A DNA stretch of 64,000 bases from Thuidium tamariscinum (lineage: Eukaryota; Streptophyta; Bryopsida; Hypnales; Thuidiaceae): assembly GCA_947034885.2 (NCBI GenBank), contig OX344753.2:3348001-3412000 (forward strand). The letters run 5' to 3'. The position numbers and the translations under genes were made by a program. Shown piece after piece: positions 1 to 11,481 of this stretch. Each line of letters opens with the position of its first letter. The first letter of the stretch is position 1. The notes under the pieces were generated by a model, which saw only the letters and a program-made list of their open reading frames with translations, had not been told where the DNA came from and did no database searches.

Positions 1-430
1 AATATTATATTGTATCTAAGCCTATCAAGTACACTTTGGAATTCTAGGCGGCAAATTCTACATAGTCCTATTATATCTACAATGTCATTTTGTACTTAAT
101 CAACCAAAGATGGGTAGATGTTGGCTAAAGTAAGCATGTCATTTTGGTCTTCATCAACAAACTAAATCACTACGAGCATGTCATAGTATTAGTAGATAAT
201 TTCTTTACATTACCCTGTTTGTTTAAGAAGCTTGTTAATCTTTGAAATTATGCCACAAGAAAGAGGTTGCAAATTAGTTCATTGTTTCTTCTTTGCAAGT
301 TAAAAAGGTTTGAGTCAAAGCCTGTATTTTTTTAATACCAGTGCAAATTTTGTAGTAGGAGGTTGATCTACTTGTAAGTATTGGATGAATGGCATTTGCA
401 AAGACATTGATTATACCTTGTATGGGCCCT
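1..430 (+). pseudogene. Decayed piggyBac transposase fragment (cut by window edge)
   Basis: From base 18 one reading frame follows the transposase at 30673-32412 almost residue for residue. It reads KPIKY...EF (there KPTKYGFKF), then a segment ending in VDVG, then EHVIVLVDNFFTLPCLFKKL (there KHVIVVDNFFTSPSMFKKL). This frame is broken by several in-frame stops. After a frame change, CKYWMNG near 373-393 matches CKHWVNG of the other copy. The VDNFFT motif carries the second catalytic aspartate of the piggyBac DDE nuclease (family knowledge). The N-terminal part lies off the window and the C-terminal end fades after about 430. It is a non-functional relic, more decayed than the 30-kb copy, and shows that more than one piggyBac insertion reached this locus. 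Confidence 0.85.
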
Positions 431-504
431 TGATTCCTATCCTTGGAATCGAACAAATACAACCAAATTCTATGTAGATTAAGTCCTATGGTTGTTTATA
501 TATT

Positions 505-603
505 CACTAGAAGAAAAGCCTCTGAATCTGCGTTTGTTTCAACATAATGCGTCAAGTGAGTTCTGTTGAAACAAATGTAGATTCTGAGGCTTTTCTTCTA
601 GTG
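505..603. mobile_element. CACTA-type hairpin MITE, 99 bp
   Basis: The element begins CACTAGAAGAAAAGCC and ends with its reverse complement. The arms are about 40 bp each around a short loop, so almost the whole element is a hairpin. The trinucleotide ATT sits directly outside both ends (502-504 and 604-606). CACTA (EnSpm) transposons are known for CACTA-like ends and 3-bp target duplications, so both hallmarks are visible. It has no coding capacity. Confidence 0.85.
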
Positions 604-606
604 ATT

Positions 607-1300
607 AAATCCAAGAGTGCCTTCTAAGTAATGGATCTTTAGTTCAAATTCTATTATGAACTTCAAGGGAAAGTTCCTTCTATTCTAACTTCTCTAAAAC
701 TACCGCAAAACCTAAAGTTAACTAGTTTTGAATGCCTAGAATTGATATCTAAAAGATGAAACATTGCCTTGTCTCTAAGCTTCTTTGAAGACTCTTCTTT
801 TCCTACCCTATTCTCTTCTTCTTTCTTAACTTCTTAACCTTGATTTCTACCTTTAAACCTAATCAATTTTAAGAATAGGTGTACAAACTACTACCCTAGA
901 AGAGAAAAGACCAAAGACATCTTGACTTTTGACCTTTCTATAAAAAATTGTTGATGGATGAAGTTTGACTAGTGACCAATTCTTCAAACTTCATCCAACT
1001 ATTTCTTAGACTTCTACTTTTGGAGTTGGCTTCTTTTTAAATTCTAATTTTAGCCTAGATTTTGATATTCCTTGATAGATTTCTATGCATGTGCCTTCTA
1101 CTTCTCACAAGGCTATTTTTCATCTAAGCATAACTTCGGGAGTTTTGATCTATTTTTTTAGTTTAGTACCTTCTTAGAAAACTATTTTGATTCAATAACT
1201 ACCTTATAGTTCAAATTCTAACTTTCTAATGATTACAAGGGTCTAATTCTAGTTTCAAATGCTAATACTAATGGTTGGGGAACAATGGTCAAGGAAACAC
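607..1300. other. AT-rich sequence, no gene recognised
   Basis: Only short, unremarkable reading frames are present. I see no domain, RNA gene or clear repeat structure. Confidence 0.6.
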
Positions 1301-1536
1301 GGTTGCTACTATGTAAGTGTACAAGTGTGAGCTTATGAGCCTCAAAGATGATGCACCTATAGTATAGGTGCTTATACTATAGAAACCTTCTATGATAAGA
1401 GTGTATTTATACTATAGGTATCTATATTATAGGTATTTTTATTATAAACACCTTCAAAGGTGGTAGTATATCTACTTATATACATATTAGAAGCTCACAT
1501 GCTTGCATGTTCATGTTGACATACTAGCATCGTTGG
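1301..1536. mobile_element. GTGAGC-family inverted-repeat element, copy 1
   Basis: The left end reads GGTTGCTACTATGTAAG followed by a GTGTGAGCTTATGAGCC block. The right end is an imperfect reverse complement (GCTCACATG... to ACATACTAGCATCGTTGG). Between them lie short palindromic motifs such as ACCTATAGTATAGGT. The same arrangement recurs at 8333-8570 and, in part, at 59212-59350, so this is a dispersed family. It is non-coding. I could not identify a target duplication, so the superfamily is unknown. Confidence 0.65.
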
Positions 1537-1805
1537 TCGGGGAAAAAGATCATAGGTACACTTCTTCTATTGCACCTTTTGTCCCTTTGTGTTCTTTAAA
1601 CACCCTCCAAATGTGTATGGTTTCCACTTTCACTTCTTCTAACGCCATAATGGATATTGAATCATTGGCTCAAATGTCTCTAAGCATGACGTCAAGGCTT
1701 CCTTCTTTGTCTACCATTCTGGAATTTGGTCATCCCCTTGGCAAGCCTTCTCTAAGTTTAGCTCCCCATTTAATTCCTAACCTCATCATCCTTGGTCTTC
1801 TATCT

Positions 1806-1808
1806 TTT

Positions 1809-1852
<44 letters not shown>

Positions 1853-1853
1853 T
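1806..1853. repeat. (CTTT)n microsatellite
   Basis: About twelve uninterrupted copies of TTTC. Both strands stay open through it in some frames, which produces low-complexity reading frames that are not genes. Confidence 0.97.
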
Positions 1854-1859
1854 TACTTC

Positions 1860-3620
1860 CAACTCTGCCATTCAAGACTTTCCTTCTTATACCTTTGATG
1901 GACGTGGTTGACTCTTTCAACTTCTTACTACTCCAAACCGTAAGATGAGATTCCAAAGACACTTCCTTTGACATTGAAAGATTTAATGGCACAAACTTCT
2001 ACTCACAAGATCGAATGTACTTCTATTCATAAGACACCATGACATATACCTCACATCTAGTTGAACAACCTAGCGTATCAAATTTATAATCTATTGGCTG
2101 AAAGTGATTCTTACAATCTCCTTCCTACCTACCTCATGTGGCTAAATACCCCTCAAGCCTCCTCATCCTTGAGTCTCTATTGTAGCCGTTGAGAATTGTT
2201 GGCATTATATAGAGCTTAAAAGCCTTCATGTGTAGAAAGAGGCTCGAAAAGCATTTAGGCTTTAAGAAACACTCATGTAGTTGTATCCAAAACTGTGTAG
2301 AGAAGCTTGATAATGAACAAGACTTAATAATTGAAAACTGACAATGGTCTCTATAGGCTTTTACAAGTCCATGCATCTGTATTGTTGTAGGTTTGACATC
2401 CCTTCTATCTTTAAATGCAAATGATTTTAAAAGCACCACATGTTTTTACTTTAGAATAACACATGTCAATCTCTGAAGTTTAGAGGTCAAAAATGGAGAT
2501 GCTTCCATTTTGTATATATGGTGGTTGCTTCAAGAACTTTTATGTACCATGTCAAAATCCAATTACTTGGTTTTAGCATTTAAATGCACTCCGTTAGTGT
2601 ATATTCTCATTCATTATGGTGTAGCCTATGAATTGTACTAGTGCCCTATACAATTTTGGCTTTCATATATCACAATTAATTCATTTCAACCAATTTTTTT
2701 TATTTAAGTGAACACTACAATGTTTAGTATTCTTCATCTTGGGAATAAATAGGAAAAATAACTAAATCATTTAATTTCCCTACATAAGCCAAAATTTCCT
2801 TAGATGGGCAATTACTAAGACTTCTCCCTTACTATTTAGTGTTCTACTGGCTTATTCTTGCCTTTATGAGAATTTCTTCTTCATCTTCACCTCAACAACC
2901 TACATCATACTTGATTCATGTGTTCATCTAAATCATGTTTTATCTTCCACAAATTCCTTAAGATTTATCATGCATATAAAAGCCTTGTATTTGTAAAAAT
3001 TGATATTCATCAAATTTTACAATCTACAAATTTACATGGTAGATTCTTTGGAAAAACTAAAGAATTTGAATTCATCAAGGAGTTGGTTTGAAGATGCAAC
3101 AATAAAAACTTGTAGAAATGAGTAGGATATAGGTAATTACAATTTTTCTAGGACATGCCAACAAGCTTGTTACTTACGTTGTATTCTTTTTGATGCACAA
3201 GCATTAAACACTCAAAACTTATAAAAAAAACTCATCTTTACTTAACAATTTAAGAAAATTAGATTTACATTAAAGAATTGTGATCACAAATATGGGCAAT
3301 TCTTTCAGCTTTTCAATAAGTCAATTTATGAGGAAATAAGTGCATGGTTTGAAACCATAATTTTTTTATTATAATATTTGTAAACTTCAAAGCTAATTTT
3401 TTTAAATCTACAAATACAAAGATTGGTTTTATTTGATCGATTATATCTAATTGAGAGGTCATAAAATGAAGAGTTTTGTTTGAATACAAGTGGGTTATTT
3501 ATATACTCAATTTTCACATTTCTCACAACCTAAATAGTACAAAGGTTTTATGATTTGCTACAACATTCCTACCATTGAAATTGGCACATTCCAATTATGT
3601 ATACATTGAATTTATTGAAG
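1860..3620. other. AT-rich sequence, no gene recognised
   Basis: No domain-bearing ORF, RNA gene or clear repeat boundary was seen. Reading frames of up to about 100 codons occur by chance and show no protein-like composition. Confidence 0.55.
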
Positions 3621-3934
3621 CATAAGAGGATTTTCAGCTGTTGTATAAGACTACGAGTTCCCAAACGGTGGGAACGCATTGGAAACTCTGGGAACGCGAT
3701 GTTGATGTGGTCGAGTGACTGCCACATCAATTTTAATTAAATATTAAATTTTTTTTAAATATTTTTTTTAAACATTTTTTTCTCTTTAATACATTCTGAA
3801 GTTTTTTGGAAATTTTTTTAAAAAAATTCAAAATTCAAAAATTCAGACCAGCAGGGGGCTGGTCTGCAGCAGTGGGAACAATTTCGGGGAACACCCCTGA
3901 GACAGTCTTTTGGGGGCCCAAAAATCCTCTTATG
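3621..3934. mobile_element. Inverted-repeat element, GAGACT family, copy 1
   Basis: The ends are CATAAGAGGATTTT and AAAATCCTCTTATG. Inside are paired GC-rich blocks (gagttcccaaacggtggg; gactgccacatca; gaccagcagggggctggtc; gacagtcttttggggg) around an AT-rich centre. The block order repeats at 44024-44353, 55265-55515 and 58519-58850, where the sequence differs but the inverted ends are retained. No clean target duplication is visible. It is non-coding, and the superfamily is not assigned. Confidence 0.8.
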
Positions 3935-3956
3935 TATCCTTTCCATTATCTTATAC

Positions 3957-4088
3957 CACTAGTAGAAAATGCGCTATAAATGACTATCCTAAATGACTAG
4001 AAATTTTCTATAATGATTGTAAATTTATCATTCAGGACTCGTTTCAATCATTGTAGATAGTCACTTAGGACAAGCTTTTTTACTAGTG
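3957..4088. mobile_element. CACTA-type MITE, 132 bp
   Basis: Starts CACTAGTAGAAAA and ends TTTTTTACTAGTG. TAC is present immediately outside each end (3954-3956 and 4089-4091), the 3-bp duplication expected for CACTA elements. The interior is imperfectly self-complementary (AAATGACTA, AATGATTGTAAA / TCAATCATTG). It lies only about 20 bp from the preceding element. Confidence 0.8.
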
Positions 4089-4091
4089 TAC

Positions 4092-7076
4092 ATTCATTTA
4101 CATTACAACTAATTAAAAAAGAAAACATAGTTTTCATTAGCTAAATCTTAATTCATAGATTTTTGAATAATTCTAATACATGATACTTCTCAACTCACAA
4201 TCAATAAATAATTATTCACTAAAAATGTCTTAAAGTAGAAACTTTACCTTTAGAAAGGATTAGAAGAAAGTGGTTGCAATACTTCTAATAGTAGCTATGA
4301 TCTTTGAGACACTTAGAAAGTAGGTTATGCAAATTGTTGGCAAAGTGAACTTATAGGTAAGATACAAGATTCTACTACTACATATTACCAAGAGATTACA
4401 TTCTACCTTGTTTTTAATAATATTTGATAGTAGGATCATACATGAATGAAGCATGATACAAATTGAAAAGAATATAATGAAAATGGTGTACATTTTCAAC
4501 AATTTCTCTCAATAACTTTCTCTATCGGTGATTTATTATACCTTTTTTCAACATCCATGTACAATCTACCTTCAATATTTGTTAGTTTTTCAATAAGTGT
4601 TAACATTGCATATGTGTTAAGGAAAATTGCATTGACCCTAAAACCAAAAAATACACTAGTAAGTGTTGATTGTTAAGAGAATCTATAAAAAATACCTTTC
4701 CTTCTTTGATAAATTCACCTTGATAATTGTTGATTCAAATGAAATTGAGGCTACAAAATTTTATAACTTTGGCTCATGAAATTGAGTTTTATCCATCATG
4801 TACTATACAAATTATGTTATGATTGTCATTAATAATAATGTATACAACTCACACTATCTTTATACATCATCCATTCTACATTCACTACACATTGTACATC
4901 ATGTAGGCAAGATTACCCATAAACTCCATCAATTGCTCTCACATGTGGAGTGTACATTAATAACTTTGAAACAATTTCTAGGACAAGGACCTGATGATGT
5001 TACACCTCTCATCCATAGCATTCAAACATTTCAAAAGGAAATACAATCATAGCATGTACATGAGTCTCATCAAACTACTTTAGATTTGCTCAAAATTTCA
5101 TTATACTTAGATATATGATGACATTCATATCTTATGTATTTTCATCTTTTATTTACACAAGTATCTATATTGTCAATTTCAAAGTTGCACATGTTTTATT
5201 CATGTGAATGTTACAAATTGTCTATGTTAAAGTATTGAAGTGCTAACAACATATAAGTATTAAAAGTTTCCGTGCTTTGAAATGTTTAAATCATGCTCTT
5301 GGCAATAGAAACAATATCAACATTCTAACGAGTACATAGTGTTTTGTAATTAACCTTTAAACATCAAGGAAGATGTTTTGTACTCGTGGAGGTTAAATTT
5401 GTGCTCCAATGCAATTGTTAGGAAGGTTGCAATTCCATGGCTAGGTGATTGCAAGAAACACTTGCCGATTTTGTTGTGTCTGGCTGATTTTTTTAGGAGT
5501 ACTTTAAGATTAGAAATGTATACACCTCTAAGACAAAGGTTTTCACCAAAGGAAATGGATAGAAAAATTCTCTAAGTAGGAAAATATGAAAAGTGCCAAA
5601 CCTCAAGAAAATACATATCTTCATGTTTTAATTAGGAAAAAATAGTAAAAATAAGTATTTTCAAAAAATAAAAATGTCCATTTGCAACAACTCTATAGTG
5701 ATAGTTATTCACTAAAAAAAACATCAAAATGATATTTTATATGTTTCAAAATACCAACATAAAGGAGCTCACTTTGTAGACCTCCACAATACATAAAATT
5801 AACTATTTTTGAAAAACCTTCCCCGAAGAGCTAGAGGTCTATTAAAAGACCATCTCATCTGAATTTCATCTCAAAATCATTAAAAAAAAAGGTATTCCAT
5901 AGTACTAAAAATCCCTAAACTACAAAGTGTGACATCCAATTGTGGTCTATTTTTGGATAGTAAATTATTTTTTAAAATTATGAAAAAATAGGGAAGGTTT
6001 AGTTATGAGTACCTTCCCTTCAAATCTTGAGTCAATTGGAGCAAAAACACAAAAGTTACGTCCAAAACATAGATCAACATATGTAGTGTGACACAAAATA
6101 GGACAAGTGTTTTTTGCAATCACCCGGCTTCAATATGTTATTGTAGTTGTGATTAACATTTTAGTTTTTTTGTTTGCCCCTTGAAGTGTCTCATGAAGTT
6201 TGAGATTCCTGGATCATTATGACGACAATGCCTTTTTGTCTAAAAAAGTCTAATTGTAAAAGCCTAGTTGGAAATCCAAATCCTGAAAAAGAAAGAGATG
6301 CTGAGGATTATAGATCACTCATTTTTCACACATTGCCTAAGAACCACCCTTGTTCATCTTTTGTAAATTGGCGGCACATTGGAGGGCCTCAACTAAAAAA
6401 AGTCTCTTTGCTATGCAAGCTTTGTTTCCAATCTTTTTGTTTGTCACTATAGGGCTTAGGGTCCACCTCCTTACATGTATCAGTGGACAAGAAAACTTCA
6501 TAAAGAGTACAATGTTAAGTAGTCTTTGCACATTTATATAGACCTAGTGGGTGGAGATGGATACAATAAGAAAAGTATATATATTAGATTCTCTCAAGCT
6601 TGACAAGTCTTTGCCAATGAGATTGTTGACCAAATTGGTGAAGCTTCTCATCTTCCATTCTTACTTGTCCACCCTAGCAAGACAATCACCGCAGAGGTGG
6701 TGAAGCTTCTTTTGTCTTATTGTTTGAACAAGCACTATGCTTGGCCATTGGGACAACTAGTGCTTGTTTTTTGTGCAATTTGTTGTCAAATTGCACCAAA
6801 TAATGGGCCATGCACAAAGCCCTTAGAACATAAACAATAAAATTTTGGATGAAACCACCAATAAACTTCAAATAAAAGAAAATATTGGATGAAATCACTA
6901 GATAATGGATGAAAACAAAATTATAGGTATGTAATATGTGCTAATATGATATTTTATATCCAATATATAAATGTATGTTAAAATTTGGAGCACCACTATA
7001 AAATTTAGTATTATTATTGTGAAATTTTGGCATTTTACAAAAAATGAAAAATGAAAATACCTTGGGCTAACATGTA
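4092..7076. other. AT-rich sequence, no gene recognised
   Basis: Contains only short frames without recognisable domains (for example 4798-5052, 5378-5575 and 6219-6452). Composition is the AT-rich background of the window. Confidence 0.5.
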
Positions 7077-8329
7077 AGGTAAAAGGTTCTAAAATGAAAC
7101 AAGCTCTAAAATGGAAAATGATCAAAAGGTACATTTGCACTCTCCAATGGACAAATTGTCTACATTTGAGGAGGTGGTTGATTTTAGATTCCATTGAAAT
7201 GAATTTTTTCCAACTTCAAGAATTTGTAACTAATTCCATGAAGGTTCAAAAAATATGAAACAACTTGAGTTAAATGTCAATTTTCCATTTTCTTTTTATG
7301 AAAAATTATTTGAAAATACTTCAAGGAGTGCCAGCTTATCTAAAATGCAAATCATTTGTTAACTCCGAAAGGCCCAAGGCCATTTTGGGGGTCAAAAAAC
7401 ACTCAAAACTACCATTTTTGTTGCATTCATCCAAGTGAACCAAAAGAATCTTTTTGGAATCCAATCATAACTAGGATCTTATAGTTTATTCTTTTGAGAT
7501 CATGTGGTAAAAATCTCATGAAGTTTGACTATATAGATTGGAATATATTTGTGTTCAAAGTTAGAAAAAAGAGTTATTTGTAAACATTGTCTTGCAATTT
7601 TAGATGACTTTGACTACTGTCTATTCAAAAATTTTGCACTTTAAACTTTGAATTAAGAAAATTTTGTATTGAAAAATTGAGTTGAAAGTCTAGGAATTTT
7701 ATTTTTAAATTCTTGATTTTCATTCTTTAAAAAATTATTAAATAGAGGTAGATTTGAAATTGAAAGAAAAACTAAATTGTTAAGAGGTCTAAGATGGGAT
7801 CAAAACACAATAATCCCAATAGTGTGATTATTATAGCAAGAAACTTTAACCTTGTCAACAATTTTTTTTTATAAATGATGAAAATTGCATTAAAAAATGA
7901 ATCCTATGAATTATTTCTTGGAGAAGATGTTCAAACTGTCCCCCAAATAAGATTCACAACTGCCTCCAAAACAAGATTCATAACTTTCACACAACTAATT
8001 CAAATGGAATGAGTCAAAGCTTCAAATGTAGACAAAAATATAATCTATGAGATAAAATTAATTAATTTTAATATCAATATTTTGTGGATTTATTTTTTTG
8101 CCTACCAAGTTGAAATTTTGGCTTTTTGTGGTGTAACTTTGCTTTCAGGCACCAATTGAAATACAAATTATATTCCCACATAGCTAATCAATTTTCCTAT
8201 CTTATAAAAAATTTTAAGAAAATTTCACTAAAAATTGAAGTCATTGAAACCTACTTGAACTCCAAATTGTCGCTTGAAGGGATGATGGGCTTTTAGGGGT
8301 TAAGTGGTCTATTTTAGGACTTCCTACCT
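7077..8329. mobile_element. TA-flanked MITE (~310-bp family) split by a TTAA element
   Basis: The left end is TA|AGGTAAAAGGTTC at 7075. The right end, CATTATAGGAC-like then TTCCTACCT, is at about 8304-8329. The two halves are separated by the piggyBac-like element at 7359-8303. Removing that insertion and one TTAA gives about 312 bp, close to intact relatives at 48274-48600, 54838-55142 and 35913-36209. Shared internal landmarks are a stretch like tatgaaacaacttgagtta and a ccaattccacttg-like stretch. It is non-coding. Confidence 0.8.
7359..8303. mobile_element. piggyBac-like non-autonomous element, TTAA-A family
   Basis: Bounded by TTAA at 7359-7362 and 8300-8303. Ends are TTAACTCCGAAAGGCCCAAG and its inverted partner GGGCTTTTAGGGGTTAA. 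The closest relative is 39417-40346, in the opposite orientation and nearly the same length; both contain an internal stretch like ctaggatcttatag and the gttgcattcatcc motif. TTAA duplication with CCC-rich ends is the piggyBac signature (family knowledge). No transposase is encoded, so it would need one supplied in trans. Confidence 0.85.
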
Positions 8330-8332
8330 CAT

Positions 8333-8570
8333 GGTTGCTACTATGTGAGCATAGAAAGTGTGATCCTATGAGCCTAGAGTCCTATACACCTATAATATAG
8401 GTATTCATAATATACACCTCAATGGTAATAGTATATCTATGTTCTAAATACCTATATTATAAATGTTAATTTTATAAACACCTTCAATGAGTGTAGGATA
8501 CTTACTTGTATTTAGGCTCAAGGCTCATAGGCTCACACTTCTATGCTCACATACTAGTGTTGTTGCCTCC
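8333..8570. mobile_element. GTGAGC-family inverted-repeat element, copy 2
   Basis: Left end GGTTGCTACTATGTGAGC, continuing agaaagtgtgatcctatgag; right end is the complement, ctcataggctcacacttcta then ATGCTCACATACTAGTG. The arms are about 40 bp and well matched, making this the best-preserved copy of the family also seen at 1301-1536. The interior contains ACCTATAATATAGGT-like palindromes. It is wedged between two other transposons. Confidence 0.75.
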
Positions 8571-8574
8571 TACC

Positions 8575-9551
8575 TTAACCCTTCATTGCCTAAGCTCCAA
8601 ATGGGTCTAAAAGCATCTTTGCTTTTCAAGCCTTATAAAGTTAAATGTCAATAAAATATGAAAATCTCAACTATACAATCTTGTAGTGTGCATGTTGTAG
8701 ATGATGTGGATAAAATTTGGAGTCATTTGACTGCATAGATTGTAAGATTTTAATACTTTAGTCTTAAAAAAGATGCTAATTTTTTCCCTAAAAACACATT
8801 TGGAGGTGAAATCTGAATCCTAAACCTACTCAAATGAACAAATTTTAAACTACAAAGTGATTCAAAACCAAAATACAAACACATTGGTGAAAAAAATTTC
8901 ATTCAAATGCTTTGAATTATTTGCAAAATGACTTTGAAATGTCAAAGAAATAGTAAAAAAATGTGCAAAAAATGCATCTATTATTACACCTCCTACTAAA
9001 ATGTTTCTCTGTCACTCATAACTTCTTGGATTGATATGACATTTTAGTCACACCAACTGGATTGGAATGTGTAACTTTTCCAACAAAAACGATTAGAAAT
9101 AAGTATTGTATGAAGAAGAAACAAGCCGCCAAAGTTCATTGTAATCAAAAAATGTTTGGCTTTTGAACTTTGAATTGTTCCCTAACATTCAAAACAACTT
9201 GGATTGCCATGAAAATTTGACCACAGTAACTAGATTTCTTGATTAATATAATTCAACAAATTTTATTGAAAACAAACATTGGATGAAGGAGATACAAGCC
9301 CCCAAAGTTGCAATCATCAACTGCAATTTAGTGAACTCAAAATGAACCTGTAAACTTTGACTGGCTCCCAAAATATTTGTACATCTTGTATTGGTCTTAA
9401 AAATTTTCCACACAAACTAGACTTGAATGTGCAACTTTCCCAGCAAAAATTTATTGAATTTGGACATTGAATGCAAAAGTTATAGCAATTTCAATTAGAC
9501 TGCCAGATTATGGGAGGACACTTTTTGTCCCCTTAGGCGATGAAGGGTTAA
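8575..9551. mobile_element. piggyBac-like non-autonomous element, TTAA-B family
   Basis: TTAA flanks at 8575-8578 and 9548-9551. Terminal inverted repeats are TTAACCCTTCATTGCCTAAG and CTTAGGCGATGAAGGGTTAA, matching at 19 of 20 positions. Length is 977 bp. The partner copy at 38122-39123 shares long internal blocks, including cataacttcttggattgata. It has no transposase reading frame. Confidence 0.88.
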
Positions 9552-9976
9552 CTGATTTGCCATCATGTACATCTATAATTAGAATGCAATGGACATTAAA
9601 AATACAACCAAAGTTTATATTGTGATAAAATATTCAATTTTATGAATTGGAGAAGAAACTAGAATAGGAGACCTCCATTTCATAAGTTGGGCTCAATCTC
9701 AAAAAATGGCATTTTTAAGGGGAAATTTCAGATTTACTCAATTTCTCAAAATACACTAAAATGGCAAATTTTGCCATCTGTTTTTCTTAATTACTTCTCA
9801 ACCACATGAAAAAAACACATCAATTAGACTAAGAATTCAATAGGACACTCTTCGTAACTCAACATGAAAGATCATTGAGAAAAAAATAGGTGGAAAAACT
9901 ACTCTTGAGGCCTTTTGCTGGCCCAACGAAGTCAGCCGAAAGCCACAAAATGGCTCCCCTAGCACTATTGGGTTAA
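9552..9976. mobile_element. piggyBac-like element, TTAA-D family, left-truncated
   Basis: Matches the right half of the complete element at 47193-47928. Shared blocks include ctcaaaatacactaaaatgg, the gccatctgtttttc-like stretch and a right end CACTATTGGGTTAA (there GGCATTAAGGGGTTAA). The left half is missing and is replaced by the TTAA-B element, whose right boundary it abuts. The right TTAA (9973-9976) is shared with the next element. Confidence 0.75.
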
Positions 9977-10202
9977 CCCTGTAACGTTGCGGTGGACCAC
10001 TCTGGTCTGATGGATGACAAAGACTTCTTGCATGTAGGACAGAATTGCAATCATTCATCCTCGGTTTTAGGAGTGAAAAGTCAAGATCTTCTATAGTTCT
10101 TTGACTTCAAATGAGTTTTTTTGAATATTTTATTAGCAATGATTCCCACGGTTTTAAAAATCATGAATTTCACATAGACCCCCCGCATCCTTACAGGGTT
10201 AA
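9973..10202. mobile_element. piggyBac-like MITE, TTAA-E family, 230 bp
   Basis: TTAA at both ends (9973-9976, 10199-10202). Ends are TTAACCCTGTAACGTTGCGG and CCGCATCCTTACAGGGTTAA. The second copy is 25034-25251; both contain a gatgacaaagac-like stretch and the agatcttctatag / ctttgacttc block. It lies directly against the TTAA-D fragment and shares its TTAA, as expected if it inserted at that element's flank. Confidence 0.85.
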
Positions 10203-11481
10203 ACACACCTTATATTCAGAGGGTGCATTGCAGATGCTCTACAGCAATCGAGGGTGGGCTGTGTATGTTGATATTTGGACACAGTTGATACCCGGTTGTC
10301 ATCCATGGTCAAACCTCATCCAGAACATACCCCACTGGTCAATCTGGGCAACTCTGGATTCCTCGCCTGCTGTACCTGCCTCAAGTTCTGTAAGTATATT
10401 CAAATAGAAAAACAATTTGCTAGCTCCGCTCTGCACTGGCTGGATTCTTCTCTTTGAATGGTTTCAACGTAGATTGGAAACATAAATTTACGTTGACCAC
10501 CCCTGCGTTTTTATTTTAATTTACTTTTAAAATATAAGTTCTTCTCCCTCTTGTACCCACCGCAAGTACTCCCTTGCCTCAGAGTGTTGTGCTCTGAACA
10601 GACCATGTATTCAGTGCTTCAGTGCTCTCCTTCGTTTGCGTTTGTCCTTATCCTTAATTTTTGTCTTAAAAAGTCTTGGCAATGGAGACCATAGTTCTCT
10701 TTCACACCCTAAAATTAAAAAAAACATACCAATTCAATCACTGCAAAGTCGAATCAATAAAATAAAGTTCATTTCAGGATGCGTACACCCATGCAACGAC
10801 GAGGCCTCATCGTGCGCATCCCTGAACTGAAATCAAATGGTCTCTTCAGAGACCAACACTTTGAGGCAAGCAAGCGCACTGCGTGTCCACCCCTCCGACC
10901 ATCCGTCCGTCCCGGCCCACCCGACCCCCGGGACCCCCCGGACCCCGGTGGGTGGGTGGGCAAGTACCCTACTTGCCCATTACGCTGCACATGGACGTGA
11001 GGTGGCCACGGGAGTTTTTCTTGAATTATGAAAGACCATCAGTGGCAAAGTGGGGAAAGAAAACACATGGATTCACCGGCACTTGCATTATTTGGAGTTC
11101 AAAAAACGCTCCCAATCTGTTTAAAAATGCCTTCAAAAGCTGGTGCCTGGTGGTGGCAGGAGTACGGGACTTGGATTCCAAAGTTTTGGGAAAGAGCGCC
11201 AAACAGCAGCTCCTTACTACGAGTCCAGCTGCAGGAGACCGAATAAGTTAGGAATTGACCAGACAAAAGGCTCTGCTGCGACTCTAATTATGAGGATCCA
11301 AAATTTGGACGGGTGCGGAGCCTCCATACTTGCTCATTTAAGTTTAAGCGTATTACTTCTGCATTGCTCCATCAGTCCGTCTGTCCGAGACGAGGGCCAG
11401 TGACAGAAAGGGCTGTGGATAACCTTAGTTTTCATTTTTATTTTATGGAAACAAATGCAACAAAATTTCACTGCTAAGTTA
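10203..11481. other. GC-richer island, no gene recognised
   Basis: Between about 10550 and 11410 the DNA is clearly richer in G+C than its surroundings. Around 10885-10960 it is dominated by C-rich repeats (ccgtccgtcccgg, cccccgg). A 9-bp-arm palindrome, GGGCAAGTA-ccc-TACTTGCCC, lies near 10957-10978. Several overlapping frames stay open on both strands because of the base composition, but none shows a domain. It may be a host low-copy sequence or gene relic between transposons. Confidence 0.4.

Noticed and set aside
1503-1898. 131-codon plus-strand frame
   Set aside because: It starts inside an inverted-repeat element and runs through a (CTTT)n microsatellite; no domain.
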